Shown here: positions 6,552-13,753 of the stretch, in pieces
Position numbering within the stretch: position 1 is the first letter of the stretch
Layout: every line of letters starts with the position of its first letter
From: Candidatus Adiutrix sp.
GTDB taxonomy: Bacteria > Desulfobacterota > Desulfarculia > Adiutricales > Adiutricaceae
DNA length: 16,075 nt
Assembly (NCBI GenBank): GCA_031283395.1
Contig: JAITBV010000011.1
Coordinates: 1 to 16,075 of the forward strand
Reading direction: 5' to 3'
Notes under the pieces: generated by a model
Databases searched by the model: none
Told to the model about the DNA's origin: nothing
The model's input: only the letters and a program-made list of their open reading frames with translations
Program-made: the position numbers and the translations under genes

Positions 6552-7088
6552 TCAAGACCGTTCGGCCAGCCACTTGTTCAGGCGCGGCAATTCCTCGGCC
6601 GCCCAGGCGTCCGTGAGGCGCAGTTCCAGGAACCGGCGGCAAAGGGTTTCGATGAGCCCTGCCAGTTCCCTCAACAGGGCCGTCCTTTCCAGGAACAGAT
6701 CGGCCCCCTGGTCCTCCGCCTCGGCCAGGCTTTTGGGGAAACTGACGGCCTGGGGGGTCAGGGTGTCGGCGTTCAGGGTCAGCCCCCATTCTTTATCTTC
6801 GGTGAGAAGGCGGAGGCGGGCCCGGGTGATCTGCTTGCCTTCCCGGATGGCGGCGAACGCCTCGGCCCACTTGGCCTCCGGGTCCCGGCAGATGACTGTC
6901 TTCCGTCCGGCCCCCTCGCCGCTCTCCAGGGTCAGGCGGTTTTCAAACCACAGTTCCACCTCACCCTGGGGTTTGAGGTTCAAAAGGTTGCCGTGGATCT
7001 CCGAAGTTATCCACAGCCAGGTCAGGAACTCCCGCCCCAGAAAAACCTTTTCCCGCCACAAATCCAAAAAGGGGGTTTCCTCGTTCAT
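6552..7088 (-). CDS. RdgC-associated C-terminal-type protein
   Basis: A 178-residue soluble protein. FLGREFLTWLW at 16-26 is a phrase I associate with the second half of RdgC-like proteins or their neighbours in Desulfobacterota. It is followed by a beta-rich segment (VELWFENRLTLESGE) and a C-terminal helical region with many Leu, Glu and Arg. It begins 7 nt after the upstream RdgC-like gene and has a good RBS (GGTGAGAAGG before ATG 7088), so it is a true separate gene and not a frameshift product. E. coli RdgC is about 300 residues in one chain; here the two chains total 382. It probably acts with its neighbour on DNA during recombination. This is inferred from context and the remembered family pairing. 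Confidence 0.65.
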   Translation of the reverse strand: MNEETPFLDLWREKVFLGREFLTWLWITSEIHGNLLNLKPQGEVELWFENRLTLESGEGAGRKTVICRDPEAKWAEAFAAIREGKQITRARLRLLTEDKEWGLTLNADTLTPQAVSFPKSLAEAEDQGADLFLERTALLRELAGLIETLCRRFLELRLTDAWAAEELPRLNKWLAERS

Positions 7089-7095
7089 GCCCTTC

Positions 7096-7710
7096 TCACC
7101 CCAGCCAGATGGGTTCCGGCCGGGACGAAAGGAGGGCCCGCCTGAGCCGGCCGGTCAGGTTCTCCAGGCCGAAAGTCAGGGGCAGGGCCTCCATCTGCAG
7201 GGCCAGGCCGAAAGTGCGGCCCCACAGTTCCTCGAAAAGCTCCCGCCGCTTTTCGCCCGCGGCGGCCAGCCAGACTTCGTTTTCCCCGTAAAGCCAGGCC
7301 ACTTCCATCAGTTCGGTGTTCACCAGGGCCCGGAGCATGAGTTCGGACTTGACCGCCTCCCTCATCTCCCGGCGGACCAGGCTGTTGGGCCGGCGGCCGG
7401 TCTGGGCCACATAGCGGGCCTCGCGGATGGCGCAGTAGCGCCGGAGTATCTGGGGCGGCAGGCGACGGGTGTCCAGGCGCAGGGTGAAGGCCAGAAGGCC
7501 TCCGAAACGATAGGTGGCCGGGTTGAAATCGGTCCCCAGGTGGTTGAAGAATTCCACCCAGCCCAGGCTCTGTTCCTCGGGCCCGGTTTCGATATCCAGA
7601 AAGGCGTTTTTGGCCAGCCGCCCGCTCACGTATTCATCGGTGAGCGCTTCCGGCGGTTCCTCCCGCACCCGGTAACGGGTCAGGGACAAGGCCCCTTTTA
7701 TCAGCCCCAT
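7096..7710 (-). CDS. rdgC: RdgC-like recombination-associated protein (N-terminal-type chain)
   Basis: A 204-residue protein resembling the shorter RdgC-like proteins of Desulfobacterota. It begins MGLIKGALSLTRYRV, continues with GWVEFFNHLGTDF and TLRLDTRRLPPQILRR, then the basic SLVRREMREAVKSELMLRAL at about 120-139. E. coli RdgC is a ring-shaped DNA-binding protein that modulates RecA; direct data for this short form are not known to me. ATG 7710 is preceded by GAGATGAACT. A TATTAT hexamer at 7737-7732 could be a -10, but I see no convincing -35. It is the first gene of a three-gene unit with the companion chain and plsC. The gene symbol is by family resemblance only. Confidence 0.65.
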   Translation of the reverse strand: MGLIKGALSLTRYRVREEPPEALTDEYVSGRLAKNAFLDIETGPEEQSLGWVEFFNHLGTDFNPATYRFGGLLAFTLRLDTRRLPPQILRRYCAIREARYVAQTGRRPNSLVRREMREAVKSELMLRALVNTELMEVAWLYGENEVWLAAAGEKRRELFEELWGRTFGLALQMEALPLTFGLENLTGRLRRALLSSRPEPIWLG

Positions 7711-7763
7711 AGTTCATCTCATGCCTAGTTGATAATAGACGTCATCCTAGCACAGCCCCGGGG

Positions 7764-7797
7764 AAAAAACCAGGGCGCCGCAGGCGCTTTTATTTTT
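7764..7797 (-). terminator. Bidirectional-type intrinsic terminator candidate
   Basis: GCGCC-GCA-GGCGC (7775-7787) forms a 5-bp GC stem. On the plus strand it is followed at once by TTTTATTTTT (7788-7797). On the minus strand a run of six T (7769-7764) follows after 5 nt. In the minus direction it would end the LytR_C-radical SAM unit before the rdgC unit. The plus-strand T-run is stronger, but no plus-strand gene points at it. Confidence 0.5.
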
Positions 7798-7801
7798 GGG
7801 T

Positions 7802-7820
7802 CTGGGGCCTAAGGCCCCAG
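7802..7820. repeat. 19-bp perfect inverted repeat just after the radical SAM stop
   Basis: CTGGGGCCT (7802-7810) and AGGCCCCAG (7812-7820) are exact reverse complements around one A. It starts 3 nt beyond the stop codon (7825-7823) of the minus-strand gene and may be a 3'-end stabilising hairpin working with the terminator beside it. Confidence 0.6.
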
Positions 7821-7822
7821 GC

Positions 7823-8812
7823 TCAGCCCTGGCGGCAGGTTCGGCAGGAGCCGGGCCATTCGGCCGGGGGGCCGGCCAGGCTCCGCCTCCAGGCAGTCAG
7901 TTCCGGCGAGCGCCAGGCCCGGGCCAGGTCCGCGCCGGGTCCGAGGGGCGGGAACGAAACGGGCCAGGAGCAGCAGGGCCAAAGGCGGCCGTCCTGGTCC
8001 ACACCCAGCCGCTGCCAGGGCTGGGCGCAGTTTTCAGCCATAAGGCGGCTCTCCGGGCCCGGCTCGGGCAGCCCGGTCCCAGGAAACCAGAGGGGTTCCT
8101 GTAGGGACAGCATATCGGCCAGGGGGCCGAAACGGTCCAGAAATTCGGCCTCTTCAGTCCGGTTTTCGGCCAGCCGGAGAAAGCTCAGGCGCAAAAGCGG
8201 GGTTTCGGAACCGGCCCGCCGGCGCTGGTCCAAAAAGGTTTCCAGGGCCCTTTCCAAGCCGCCGAGGTCTCCCCCCCGCACCCGGCGGTAGGTTTCCGGC
8301 CGGGCCGCGTCCACGGAGACCTCCAGCCGGGTCAGGCCGCTCTCCACCAGGGCCCGGGCCATATCCGCGGTCAACAACAGGCCGTTGGTGCCCAGGCGTA
8401 TATCCATAACGCCGGCCCGGACGGCCCGGGCCGCCAGGCGGGGCGCTTCGGGGTGCAAGAGGGGTTCGCTGCCCAGGCCCAGGGTCAGGGCCGGCAGCCC
8501 CCGCTCTTCGGCCTGATCCATCAGCCTTTCAAAGAGGGCCGGGTCCATGAGGCGGACCCGCCGCCCTTCGGGGCGGCCGGGCAGAGGGCACATTAGGCAA
8601 TGCGACTGGCAACCGGAATTTACGGCCAAGTCCAGGCTCAGGGGGAAATCCCCGGGGTCTCCCCGGGCCGAGGCTTCAGCCCAGCGGCGGCGGTAGTCCC
8701 TGAAACGGTCGCCGAAACGGGCGGTCAGCCAGGCCAGGTAACGGTCTTCGGCTTGAAAAAGGGTGACTTGGCCGGTGGGGTCGCGGAAAACTTCCGAAAA
8801 TCGGGGGGCCAC
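7823..8812 (-). CDS. Radical SAM protein with SPASM-like C-terminal cysteines
   Basis: A 329-residue radical SAM enzyme. The cluster motif CQSHCLMC (Cys68, Cys72, Cys75) is a standard CX3CX2C, followed by a GSEP-type SAM-binding motif (GLGSEPLL), RLGTNGLLL and RLEVSVDAARPETYRRVRGG. A second cysteine set near the C-terminus (Cys262, Cys280, Cys281, Cys323, Cys326) includes GRLWPCC and CRTC. This is typical of SPASM/twitch domains that hold an auxiliary iron-sulfur cluster, as in enzymes modifying peptides, sugars or cofactors. The start is GTG at 8812 with little RBS, 29 nt after the upstream secreted protein gene, so the two are likely cotranscribed. No small precursor peptide gene is visible nearby. 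The substrate is unknown. Confidence 0.82.
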   Translation of the reverse strand: MAPRFSEVFRDPTGQVTLFQAEDRYLAWLTARFGDRFRDYRRRWAEASARGDPGDFPLSLDLAVNSGCQSHCLMCPLPGRPEGRRVRLMDPALFERLMDQAEERGLPALTLGLGSEPLLHPEAPRLAARAVRAGVMDIRLGTNGLLLTADMARALVESGLTRLEVSVDAARPETYRRVRGGDLGGLERALETFLDQRRRAGSETPLLRLSFLRLAENRTEEAEFLDRFGPLADMLSLQEPLWFPGTGLPEPGPESRLMAENCAQPWQRLGVDQDGRLWPCCSWPVSFPPLGPGADLARAWRSPELTAWRRSLAGPPAEWPGSCRTCRQG

Positions 8813-8841
8813 GAAATGATCCGGCGGAACGGCGGCGGCCT

Positions 8842-10020
8842 TCAGCGCAACACGACCACGATGTCGGCGGCCGCCCCGTGGGGCGCTTCGGCCATGGTCT
8901 TACGGCCCGGTATATCCCGCGACACGGCCCGGGCCCGGGCCTGGGCCCCGGGCCGGTAATAGACGACCGTTTGGCCGGCCGGGCCGGGGCCGAAGCCACC
9001 GCCCGGGCCGGACAGTATGGTGTAGCCCAGGCGGCTCAAGGCGGACTGGTAAACAGCGCCCACCTGGGGATCTCCGGTCTCGTTGACCAGGGCCAGGGAG
9101 CCCCGGGCCAGGGGAGGAGGCTGGGCTGGAGCGGGAGCCCGCCCTCCCTGGCTCCCTTTGCTTGGGGCTTTGGCCTTGGGCGCCGGGGCCTTGGCCCCAA
9201 CCTTGTTCTCAGGCTTGGGCGCCGGGGCGGAGGCCGGCGCGGGGGCGGGGGCGGCGACGGGGGCTACGGCTCCCTCCCGGGCCGGCGGCAAATCCAGGGG
9301 CGGCAGGATCTTGGCCTGGCCGTGATATTCCTGGGTCAACAGGGCTCCGGCCCGGCCAATGGCCGGACCCTCTTCCACCGGCGGTTCCGGCGCGGCCTGA
9401 ACAGGCGCGGCCGGGGCGGCTGGGACAGGCGCCGGCTGAGCTGGCACCGCCTGGACCGCCGGGGGCGGCGTTGCCAAAGCCGGGGCCGTCAGAGCCGAAA
9501 CAGACTGGTCCGCCGGGGGCAGCATATCCGGGAACAGGGCCCTATACTTGGCTCTTTGGGCCTCGTCCAGGGTCTGCCGGGCCCCGGTGGAGGCGGCCGG
9601 CGGCACTGTTGACGGCGCCGCCGGGGCCTGGGCGGGCGTTATGGCCGGCACGGCCGGGGGTTGAACGGTCGGCACGGCCGGGGCCGGGGGCGGGCCGAGT
9701 TGCCGCACCTGGCGGCTTTCCGGGGCGGGCGTACCGAAGGGGTCGTCCAGGGGTTCGGCCGCCGAAGTCGAGGGGCTGGTCAAGGGCGGCGAGGCCGAAC
9801 CGAGGGGTATGCTGCCGGCGGGCGGCAGGGCAAAGGGGTCGATGGCGGAGGGCGGCAGGGGCGGCGTACCCGAGAGGTGGCCGGCCGGAGGCGGGGTCTG
9901 AAAAATGGAATCAAAATCCACATCGCCCTGGGCCTGGAGCCTGGCCGGCTCCAAGGCCAAAAGCAGAACCAAACCCGAAAGAAGGGCCGACCCGGTGAGG
10001 AACGGGGGCTTAAGGAACAT
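8842..10020 (-). CDS. Secreted Pro/Ala-rich protein with C-terminal LytR_C domain
   Basis: About 392 residues. ATG at 10020 begins a clear signal peptide (MFLKPPFL, then a hydrophobic core, then ARLQAQ before GDVDF), with AAGGCGG in front as RBS. The reading frame stays open to an ATG at 10119, but that start lies upstream of the predicted promoter and would bury the signal peptide. The middle of about 280 residues is low complexity, rich in Pro, Ala and Gln, with a basic APKPENKVGAKAPAPKAKAP-like stretch, suggesting a flexible envelope-spanning linker. The last 85 residues (SLALVNETGDPQVG, LSRLGYTI, TVVYYRPGAQARARAV, ADIVVVLR) match the LytR_C domain, found on envelope proteins of unclear function. 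The first 20 nt of the unit's leader carry an extended -10 promoter. Function is not known; an envelope or cell-wall role is inferred. Confidence 0.78.
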   Translation of the reverse strand: MFLKPPFLTGSALLSGLVLLLALEPARLQAQGDVDFDSIFQTPPPAGHLSGTPPLPPSAIDPFALPPAGSIPLGSASPPLTSPSTSAAEPLDDPFGTPAPESRQVRQLGPPPAPAVPTVQPPAVPAITPAQAPAAPSTVPPAASTGARQTLDEAQRAKYRALFPDMLPPADQSVSALTAPALATPPPAVQAVPAQPAPVPAAPAAPVQAAPEPPVEEGPAIGRAGALLTQEYHGQAKILPPLDLPPAREGAVAPVAAPAPAPASAPAPKPENKVGAKAPAPKAKAPSKGSQGGRAPAPAQPPPLARGSLALVNETGDPQVGAVYQSALSRLGYTILSGPGGGFGPGPAGQTVVYYRPGAQARARAVSRDIPGRKTMAEAPHGAAADIVVVLR

Positions 10021-10065
10021 CGCCAAACCGCCTTGAATGGGATGGGGCGAACCCCAATCAAGTGT

Positions 10066-10074
10066 ATTATAGCA
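10066..10074 (-). promoter_or_regulatory. Extended -10 promoter of the LytR_C unit
   Basis: The minus strand reads TGC-TATAAT (10074-10066), a consensus -10 with the TGn extension. No good -35 is seen 17 bp upstream, which extended -10 promoters can do without. The transcript would start near 10059, about 39 nt before the ATG at 10020. Confidence 0.6.
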
Positions 10075-10153
10075 CAAAAACCAGGGCTTCGCTCCGGAGC
10101 AATATCCGGCGGGCGACAAGCCGGCGCGAAGGCCCGCGCCCGCGGCGGCTTTA

Positions 10154-10182
10154 TTGACCGGAATGGAGGGAGAGTATATACT
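10154..10182 (+). promoter_or_regulatory. Sigma-70-type promoter of pepA
   Basis: TTGACC (10154-10159), a 17-bp spacer and TATACT (10177-10182) have one mismatch per hexamer at ideal spacing. The start would be near 10189, giving a leader of about 65 nt. It is divergent from the promoter at 10066-10074. Confidence 0.65.
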
Positions 10183-10254
10183 TGTAAAGTTTGCCGCCCC
10201 GGGTGACGATATGGGAGCCGGAAAGGGGCGGAAATTTAAGGCCTAGGTGAAGCG

Positions 10255-11736
10255 ATGAAACTTGAATTCAAGGCCGGGGTCCTGACCGAACCGGGGCCCA
10301 TGACCGCCGTTCTCCTGGAGGAAGGCCGGGATGACCTGGACGGACGGCCCGAATTGGCCGCCGTGGCCGGCCAAATCAAGCCCCTGATCCCCCGACAGTT
10401 CAAGCCCGGATTCCTCAAAGAGCTGCCCCTGAAGACCGAGAAGGGCTGGCTGCTCCTGGTGGGCTTGGGCCGGCCCCCCCGGGGGGGCCCGGAAGGGATG
10501 CCCCCGGCCCGCCTGGTGGAAGCCGCGGCCGCGGCCGCAAAAATGGCCCTGAACCTGGGCGGCCGGCGGCTGGATCTGATCCTGCCCGAACTTTTGTCGC
10601 CTTCCCCCGGCGATGCCCTGGAACTGGCCGCCCTGGGCGGCCGCCTGGCCCTCTATCAGCCGGACCGCCTCAAAAGTTCGCCCAAAGAGCGGCCGGCCCT
10701 GGCCCTCCTCCGCCTATGGGGCCGGAACATCAAAAACGGGCCGGCCCTGCTCCGCCGGGCCGAGGTGACGGCCGAGGCGGTCTGCCTGGCCCGGGCCTTG
10801 GGCGATGAACCCGGGAACCTGCTCTACCCTGACAGCTTCGCCCGCCGGGCGGTGGGCCTGGCCCGGGCCCGGGGCTTGAAAACCAGGGTGCTGGATGAAA
10901 AGGGCCTGGCCCGGGGGAAGTTCAATCTCCTCCTGGCCGTGGGCGGAGGCAGCCGCCGGCCGCCCCGGCTGGTCACCCTGGCCTACCAGGGGGCCCGGTC
11001 CAAGACCGCGCCCCCGGTGGTGCTGGTCGGCAAGGGCCTGACCTATGACTCCGGGGGCCTTTCCCTGAAGCCTCCGGCCAGCCTGGCGGCCATGCACACG
11101 GATATGACGGGCGCGGCCGCCGTGCTGGCCGTTATCCTGGCCGCGGCCGATCTGAAACTGCCCCTTAACCTGGCCGCCATCCTGCCCCTGGCTGAAAATA
11201 TGCCCGGCGGAGGAGCCTACAAGGTGGGGGACGTCCATGTCAGCCGCTCCGGCCTCAGCGTGGAGATAACCAACACCGACGCCGAAGGCCGCCTGGTGCT
11301 GGCCGAGGCCCTGAACCTGGCCGGGGAGATGGAGCCGGCCGCGGTCATTGACGTGGCCACCCTGACCGGAGCCTGCGCCATAGCCCTGGGCGGAGGCTGC
11401 GCCGGGCTCTTCACCGACGACGACCAACTGCGGGCCGATCTCCTGGCCGCGGCCGCGGCCGCGGGCGAAAACCTCTGGCCCCTGCCTCTGTTGAACGAAT
11501 ATGAAGAATTCCTGGACAGCCAGGTGGCCGACCTGGTCAACGCTCCGGTCGCGGCCCAGGGCGGGGCCGTCAACGCCGCCCTCTTCCTCAGAAAATTCGT
11601 CCCGCCGGGCCGCCCCTGGGCCCACCTGGACATCGCCGGCCCGGCCCGCACGGGCAAGGCCCGCCCCGGTTTTCCCGTGGGGGCCAGCGGTTTCGCCGTG
11701 CGCACCCTCCTGCGCCACCTGGCCGACCGGGCCTGA
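10255..11736 (+). CDS. pepA: Leucyl aminopeptidase (M17 family)
   Basis: A 493-residue cytosolic M17 aminopeptidase that removes N-terminal residues from peptides using two metal ions. All expected catalytic residues can be placed: Lys260, Asp265 (GKGLTYDSGG), Lys272 (SLKP), Asp283 (DMTGAA), and Asp342, Glu344 and Arg346 in the signature NTDAEGR. They are offset by exactly ten from the E. coli PepA numbers (270, 275, 282, 293, 352, 354, 356). NMPGGGAYKVGDV at 315-327 and HLDIAGPA near the C-terminus are also typical, and the length is close to the family's 490-500. ATG 10255 has AGGTGA in front. E. coli PepA is also a DNA-binding protein (Xer and carAB); this cannot be judged here. A radical SAM gene follows after 8 nt, so they are likely one transcript. 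Confidence 0.96.
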   Translation: MKLEFKAGVLTEPGPMTAVLLEEGRDDLDGRPELAAVAGQIKPLIPRQFKPGFLKELPLKTEKGWLLLVGLGRPPRGGPEGMPPARLVEAAAAAAKMALNLGGRRLDLILPELLSPSPGDALELAALGGRLALYQPDRLKSSPKERPALALLRLWGRNIKNGPALLRRAEVTAEAVCLARALGDEPGNLLYPDSFARRAVGLARARGLKTRVLDEKGLARGKFNLLLAVGGGSRRPPRLVTLAYQGARSKTAPPVVLVGKGLTYDSGGLSLKPPASLAAMHTDMTGAAAVLAVILAAADLKLPLNLAAILPLAENMPGGGAYKVGDVHVSRSGLSVEITNTDAEGRLVLAEALNLAGEMEPAAVIDVATLTGACAIALGGGCAGLFTDDDQLRADLLAAAAAAGENLWPLPLLNEYEEFLDSQVADLVNAPVAAQGGAVNAALFLRKFVPPGRPWAHLDIAGPARTGKARPGFPVGASGFAVRTLLRHLADRA

Positions 11737-11744
11737 CCGCCAAG

Positions 11745-12794
11745 ATGGACCACGATCCGGCCGGCCCGGCCGAAAGGGGCGAAGTGGCCGAAGTGAGCCT
11801 GGCCAAGCTCCTGCTCTTTCCGGCCAAACTGGCCGCCCTTCAAGCCCCCGGCCCGGACCCCGGCTTTCCCGTTTCAGTTGAGCTTTCCCTCACCAGCCAG
11901 TGCCATCAGGACTGTATCTGGTGTTCCGACCGGGCCCTGCGTCACCGGTCGCCGGACCGCCTGGACCTCGCCCTTTTGGACCGGCTGTTTGAAGACCTGG
12001 CCCGGGGCGGGACCTTGGGCGTGACCATAGAGGGCGGCGGGGAACCGACCCTGTCGCCCCTCTTCCCGGCCGCGGCCCGGGCCGCCCGGTCCCGGGGCCT
12101 GGCCGTGGGGCTCATCACCAACGGGCTGGGACTGTTCCGCCCGGGGCTGAACCTGGACGACTACCGGGATTTCGAATGGATACGGGTGAGCCTAGACGCG
12201 GCCGGACCGGAAACCTTCCGGGCCTTGAAAGGCACGGACGGCTGGACGGAAGTGCTGAACAACCTGGCCCGCCTGGCCGCCCTGCGGCCGGGCCTGACCT
12301 TGGGCGCCGGCTATGTGCTGACCAACCGGAACGACCAGCCCGAAGCCCTGGGCCGCCTGGCCGAGACCCTCCGGGACCTGGGCCTGGACTATCTTCACAT
12401 CCGCCCGGTGGTGGACCATCCGGGCCTGGTCAGCCGCCGCGACCTCGGCTTTTTGGAAGAATCCGCCTTCGTCAACCTGGCGGCCCTGTCCGACAACGCC
12501 GCCTCGGGCAACGGAAACCTGCCCTGCCTGGCCCACAGCCTGTCCTCGGTCATAGGGTCCGACGGCCTGGTCTGGCTCTGCGGCCGCCTGAACATCACCC
12601 CCGAGACCAGGCCCCTGGGCGATCTGACCCGGGCCGGCTTCACGGAGATATGGTCAGGAGAGGAAAGGCGGCGGCAGTCCGAGCTGGCGGCCTCGGCCGA
12701 ATTTTGCCGGACCAACTGCCCCCCCTGCCGCCTGACCAAATACAACCGCCTGCTCCACGGCCTGGCCGGCCTCAAGACCCGGCATTTCATTTAG
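11745..12794 (+). CDS. Radical SAM protein with C-terminal cysteine cluster
   Basis: A 349-residue radical SAM enzyme. The 4Fe-4S motif is CHQDCIWC (Cys53, Cys57, Cys60), followed by the SAM-binding EGGGEP at 96-101, GLITNGLGL and WIRVSLDAAGPETFRALKG. The C-terminal third keeps GSDGLVWLCG and CRTNCPPC (Cys321, Cys325, Cys328), as in SPASM/twitch proteins with an extra cluster. The start is not certain. ATG 11745 is 8 nt after pepA but has a poor RBS; GTG 11784 in the same frame has AAAGGGG before it and also gives a sensible start (MAEVSLAKLL). Placement after pepA suggests cotranscription, though no functional link is known to me. The 3' end overlaps the convergent DUF3089 gene by 8 bp. The substrate is unknown; no precursor peptide gene is seen. 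Confidence 0.82.
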   Translation: MDHDPAGPAERGEVAEVSLAKLLLFPAKLAALQAPGPDPGFPVSVELSLTSQCHQDCIWCSDRALRHRSPDRLDLALLDRLFEDLARGGTLGVTIEGGGEPTLSPLFPAAARAARSRGLAVGLITNGLGLFRPGLNLDDYRDFEWIRVSLDAAGPETFRALKGTDGWTEVLNNLARLAALRPGLTLGAGYVLTNRNDQPEALGRLAETLRDLGLDYLHIRPVVDHPGLVSRRDLGFLEESAFVNLAALSDNAASGNGNLPCLAHSLSSVIGSDGLVWLCGRLNITPETRPLGDLTRAGFTEIWSGEERRRQSELAASAEFCRTNCPPCRLTKYNRLLHGLAGLKTRHFI

Positions 12795-13728
12795 TCAAAA
12801 AAATATCCAGACGCAACGCCGCGTTCTCCCGTATGTTCATGTAATAAAACTCATAATCCCAGCCGTGGTAGCTTTCAGGGCCGAAGAAAGCCGCGTATTT
12901 ACCTGGCATGGCATATACGGCCGGGTCCACGCTCTCGCAGATGACCGAGCCTCTCCCAATATCCACGCGCGCGTCGGCAACACCCTCCACGACCTTATAA
13001 CCGCCGTCTCCATCCGGTACAAGGCTGCCCAAATTTTCCTCCATCCCGGCGTAGGTTTCATCCGTGTGCCAGTTCAGCGGGTTGATGCAGACCGAGCCTT
13101 CAGGGACGACCAAACTGTATTTACCTGCATTGCCCGGCCCTTCGGTGTTCCATGAGATGACCACACCGGTATCATCCGCGCCCCGCGCCGCCTTGATATG
13201 AGGATTTGCGGCCAACCAGCCCCTGACGGGCGCTTTTCCAAGCATATAGGCCGCAATCATATTCCCATAAGGTTCAGGGCGGTCTTTCATATACTCGTCA
13301 AGGACGCAGGCAAGCATGGAGCTGCCTTGGCTGTGCCCGGCCAGAAAAAACGGCCGGCCTTTGTTATGGTGTTCAAAATAATAGTCCAGGGCCAAAAATA
13401 CGCTCGCGCGCGCCGCGCCGCGCTCCATCTCCAGCAGTTCCTGAAAAGCGCCTTCAAGCGCCGTGAAATTCACCTGCCGGTAAAAAGGGGCGAATATGTC
13501 CGCACAGGTTTCAAACGCTGTCGCCTGGGTGCGGAATATTTGCCGCGCGCCGGCCCTCATGCCCTCGTCGCCGAGTTCGCTGATAAGCGGGGCCTCGGAG
13601 GATTTCGGCTCATAAGTGGTGGGGTGGAAATATATGACGTCCGCGTCATGCCGGCTCCGCTCCGGCAGGACAAGCCAGTTGTCTGGATCAGAATAATCGC
13701 TGTTTGTGTCCTCGGCGGTCCGGCCCAT
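12787..13728 (-). CDS. DUF3089 alpha/beta-hydrolase-like protein, probably 5'-truncated and acquired
   Basis: A 313-residue DUF3089 protein with an alpha/beta hydrolase look. It shows the family start SDYSDPDNW at 10-18, DADVIYFHPTTY at 28-39, the nucleophile elbow GHSQG at 131-135 (Ser133), NWHTDETY, and the C-terminal YHGWDYEFYYMNIRENAALR, where His288 is the likely catalytic His. The substrate of the family is unknown. Relatives usually carry a signal peptide; here the family core begins ten residues after the ATG. Upstream in frame, without a start codon, lie the codons for FGLCFGI, which look like the tail of a lost signal peptide. They begin right after the dnaJ stop (13754). The RBS is poor. 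Codons are visibly richer in A/T than in neighbouring genes, and CGCGCG replaces the usual GGCC runs. I read it as a horizontally gained gene that lost its 5' end; expression is doubtful. Confidence 0.8.
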   Translation of the reverse strand: MGRTAEDTNSDYSDPDNWLVLPERSRHDADVIYFHPTTYEPKSSEAPLISELGDEGMRAGARQIFRTQATAFETCADIFAPFYRQVNFTALEGAFQELLEMERGAARASVFLALDYYFEHHNKGRPFFLAGHSQGSSMLACVLDEYMKDRPEPYGNMIAAYMLGKAPVRGWLAANPHIKAARGADDTGVVISWNTEGPGNAGKYSLVVPEGSVCINPLNWHTDETYAGMEENLGSLVPDGDGGYKVVEGVADARVDIGRGSVICESVDPAVYAMPGKYAAFFGPESYHGWDYEFYYMNIRENAALRLDIFLTK

Positions 13729-13753
13729 TATTCCAAAGCAAAGCCCGAATCTC

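Noticed and set aside
9162..9998. 278-residue plus-strand frame opposite the LytR_C gene
   Set aside because: It is the mirror of the Pro/Ala low-complexity region and has no promoter, RBS or domain of its own.
10021..10119. Upstream start (10119) for the LytR_C protein
   Set aside because: It lies before the predicted extended -10 promoter and puts 33 residues ahead of a clear signal peptide; ATG 10020 has an RBS.
10088..10125. GC-rich inverted repeats between the divergent LytR_C and pepA promoters
   Set aside because: Short GCTCCGGAGC and CCGGC/GCCGG pairs are expected by chance at this composition and have no terminator or clear operator arrangement.
10714..11718. 334-residue minus-strand open frame opposite pepA
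   Set aside because: It is Gly/Gln-rich and lacks any motif; pepA on the other strand has every catalytic residue.
12781..12800. Terminator between the second radical SAM gene and DUF3089
   Set aside because: A short A-run is present, but I found no stem beside it, and the two genes overlap by 8 bp.
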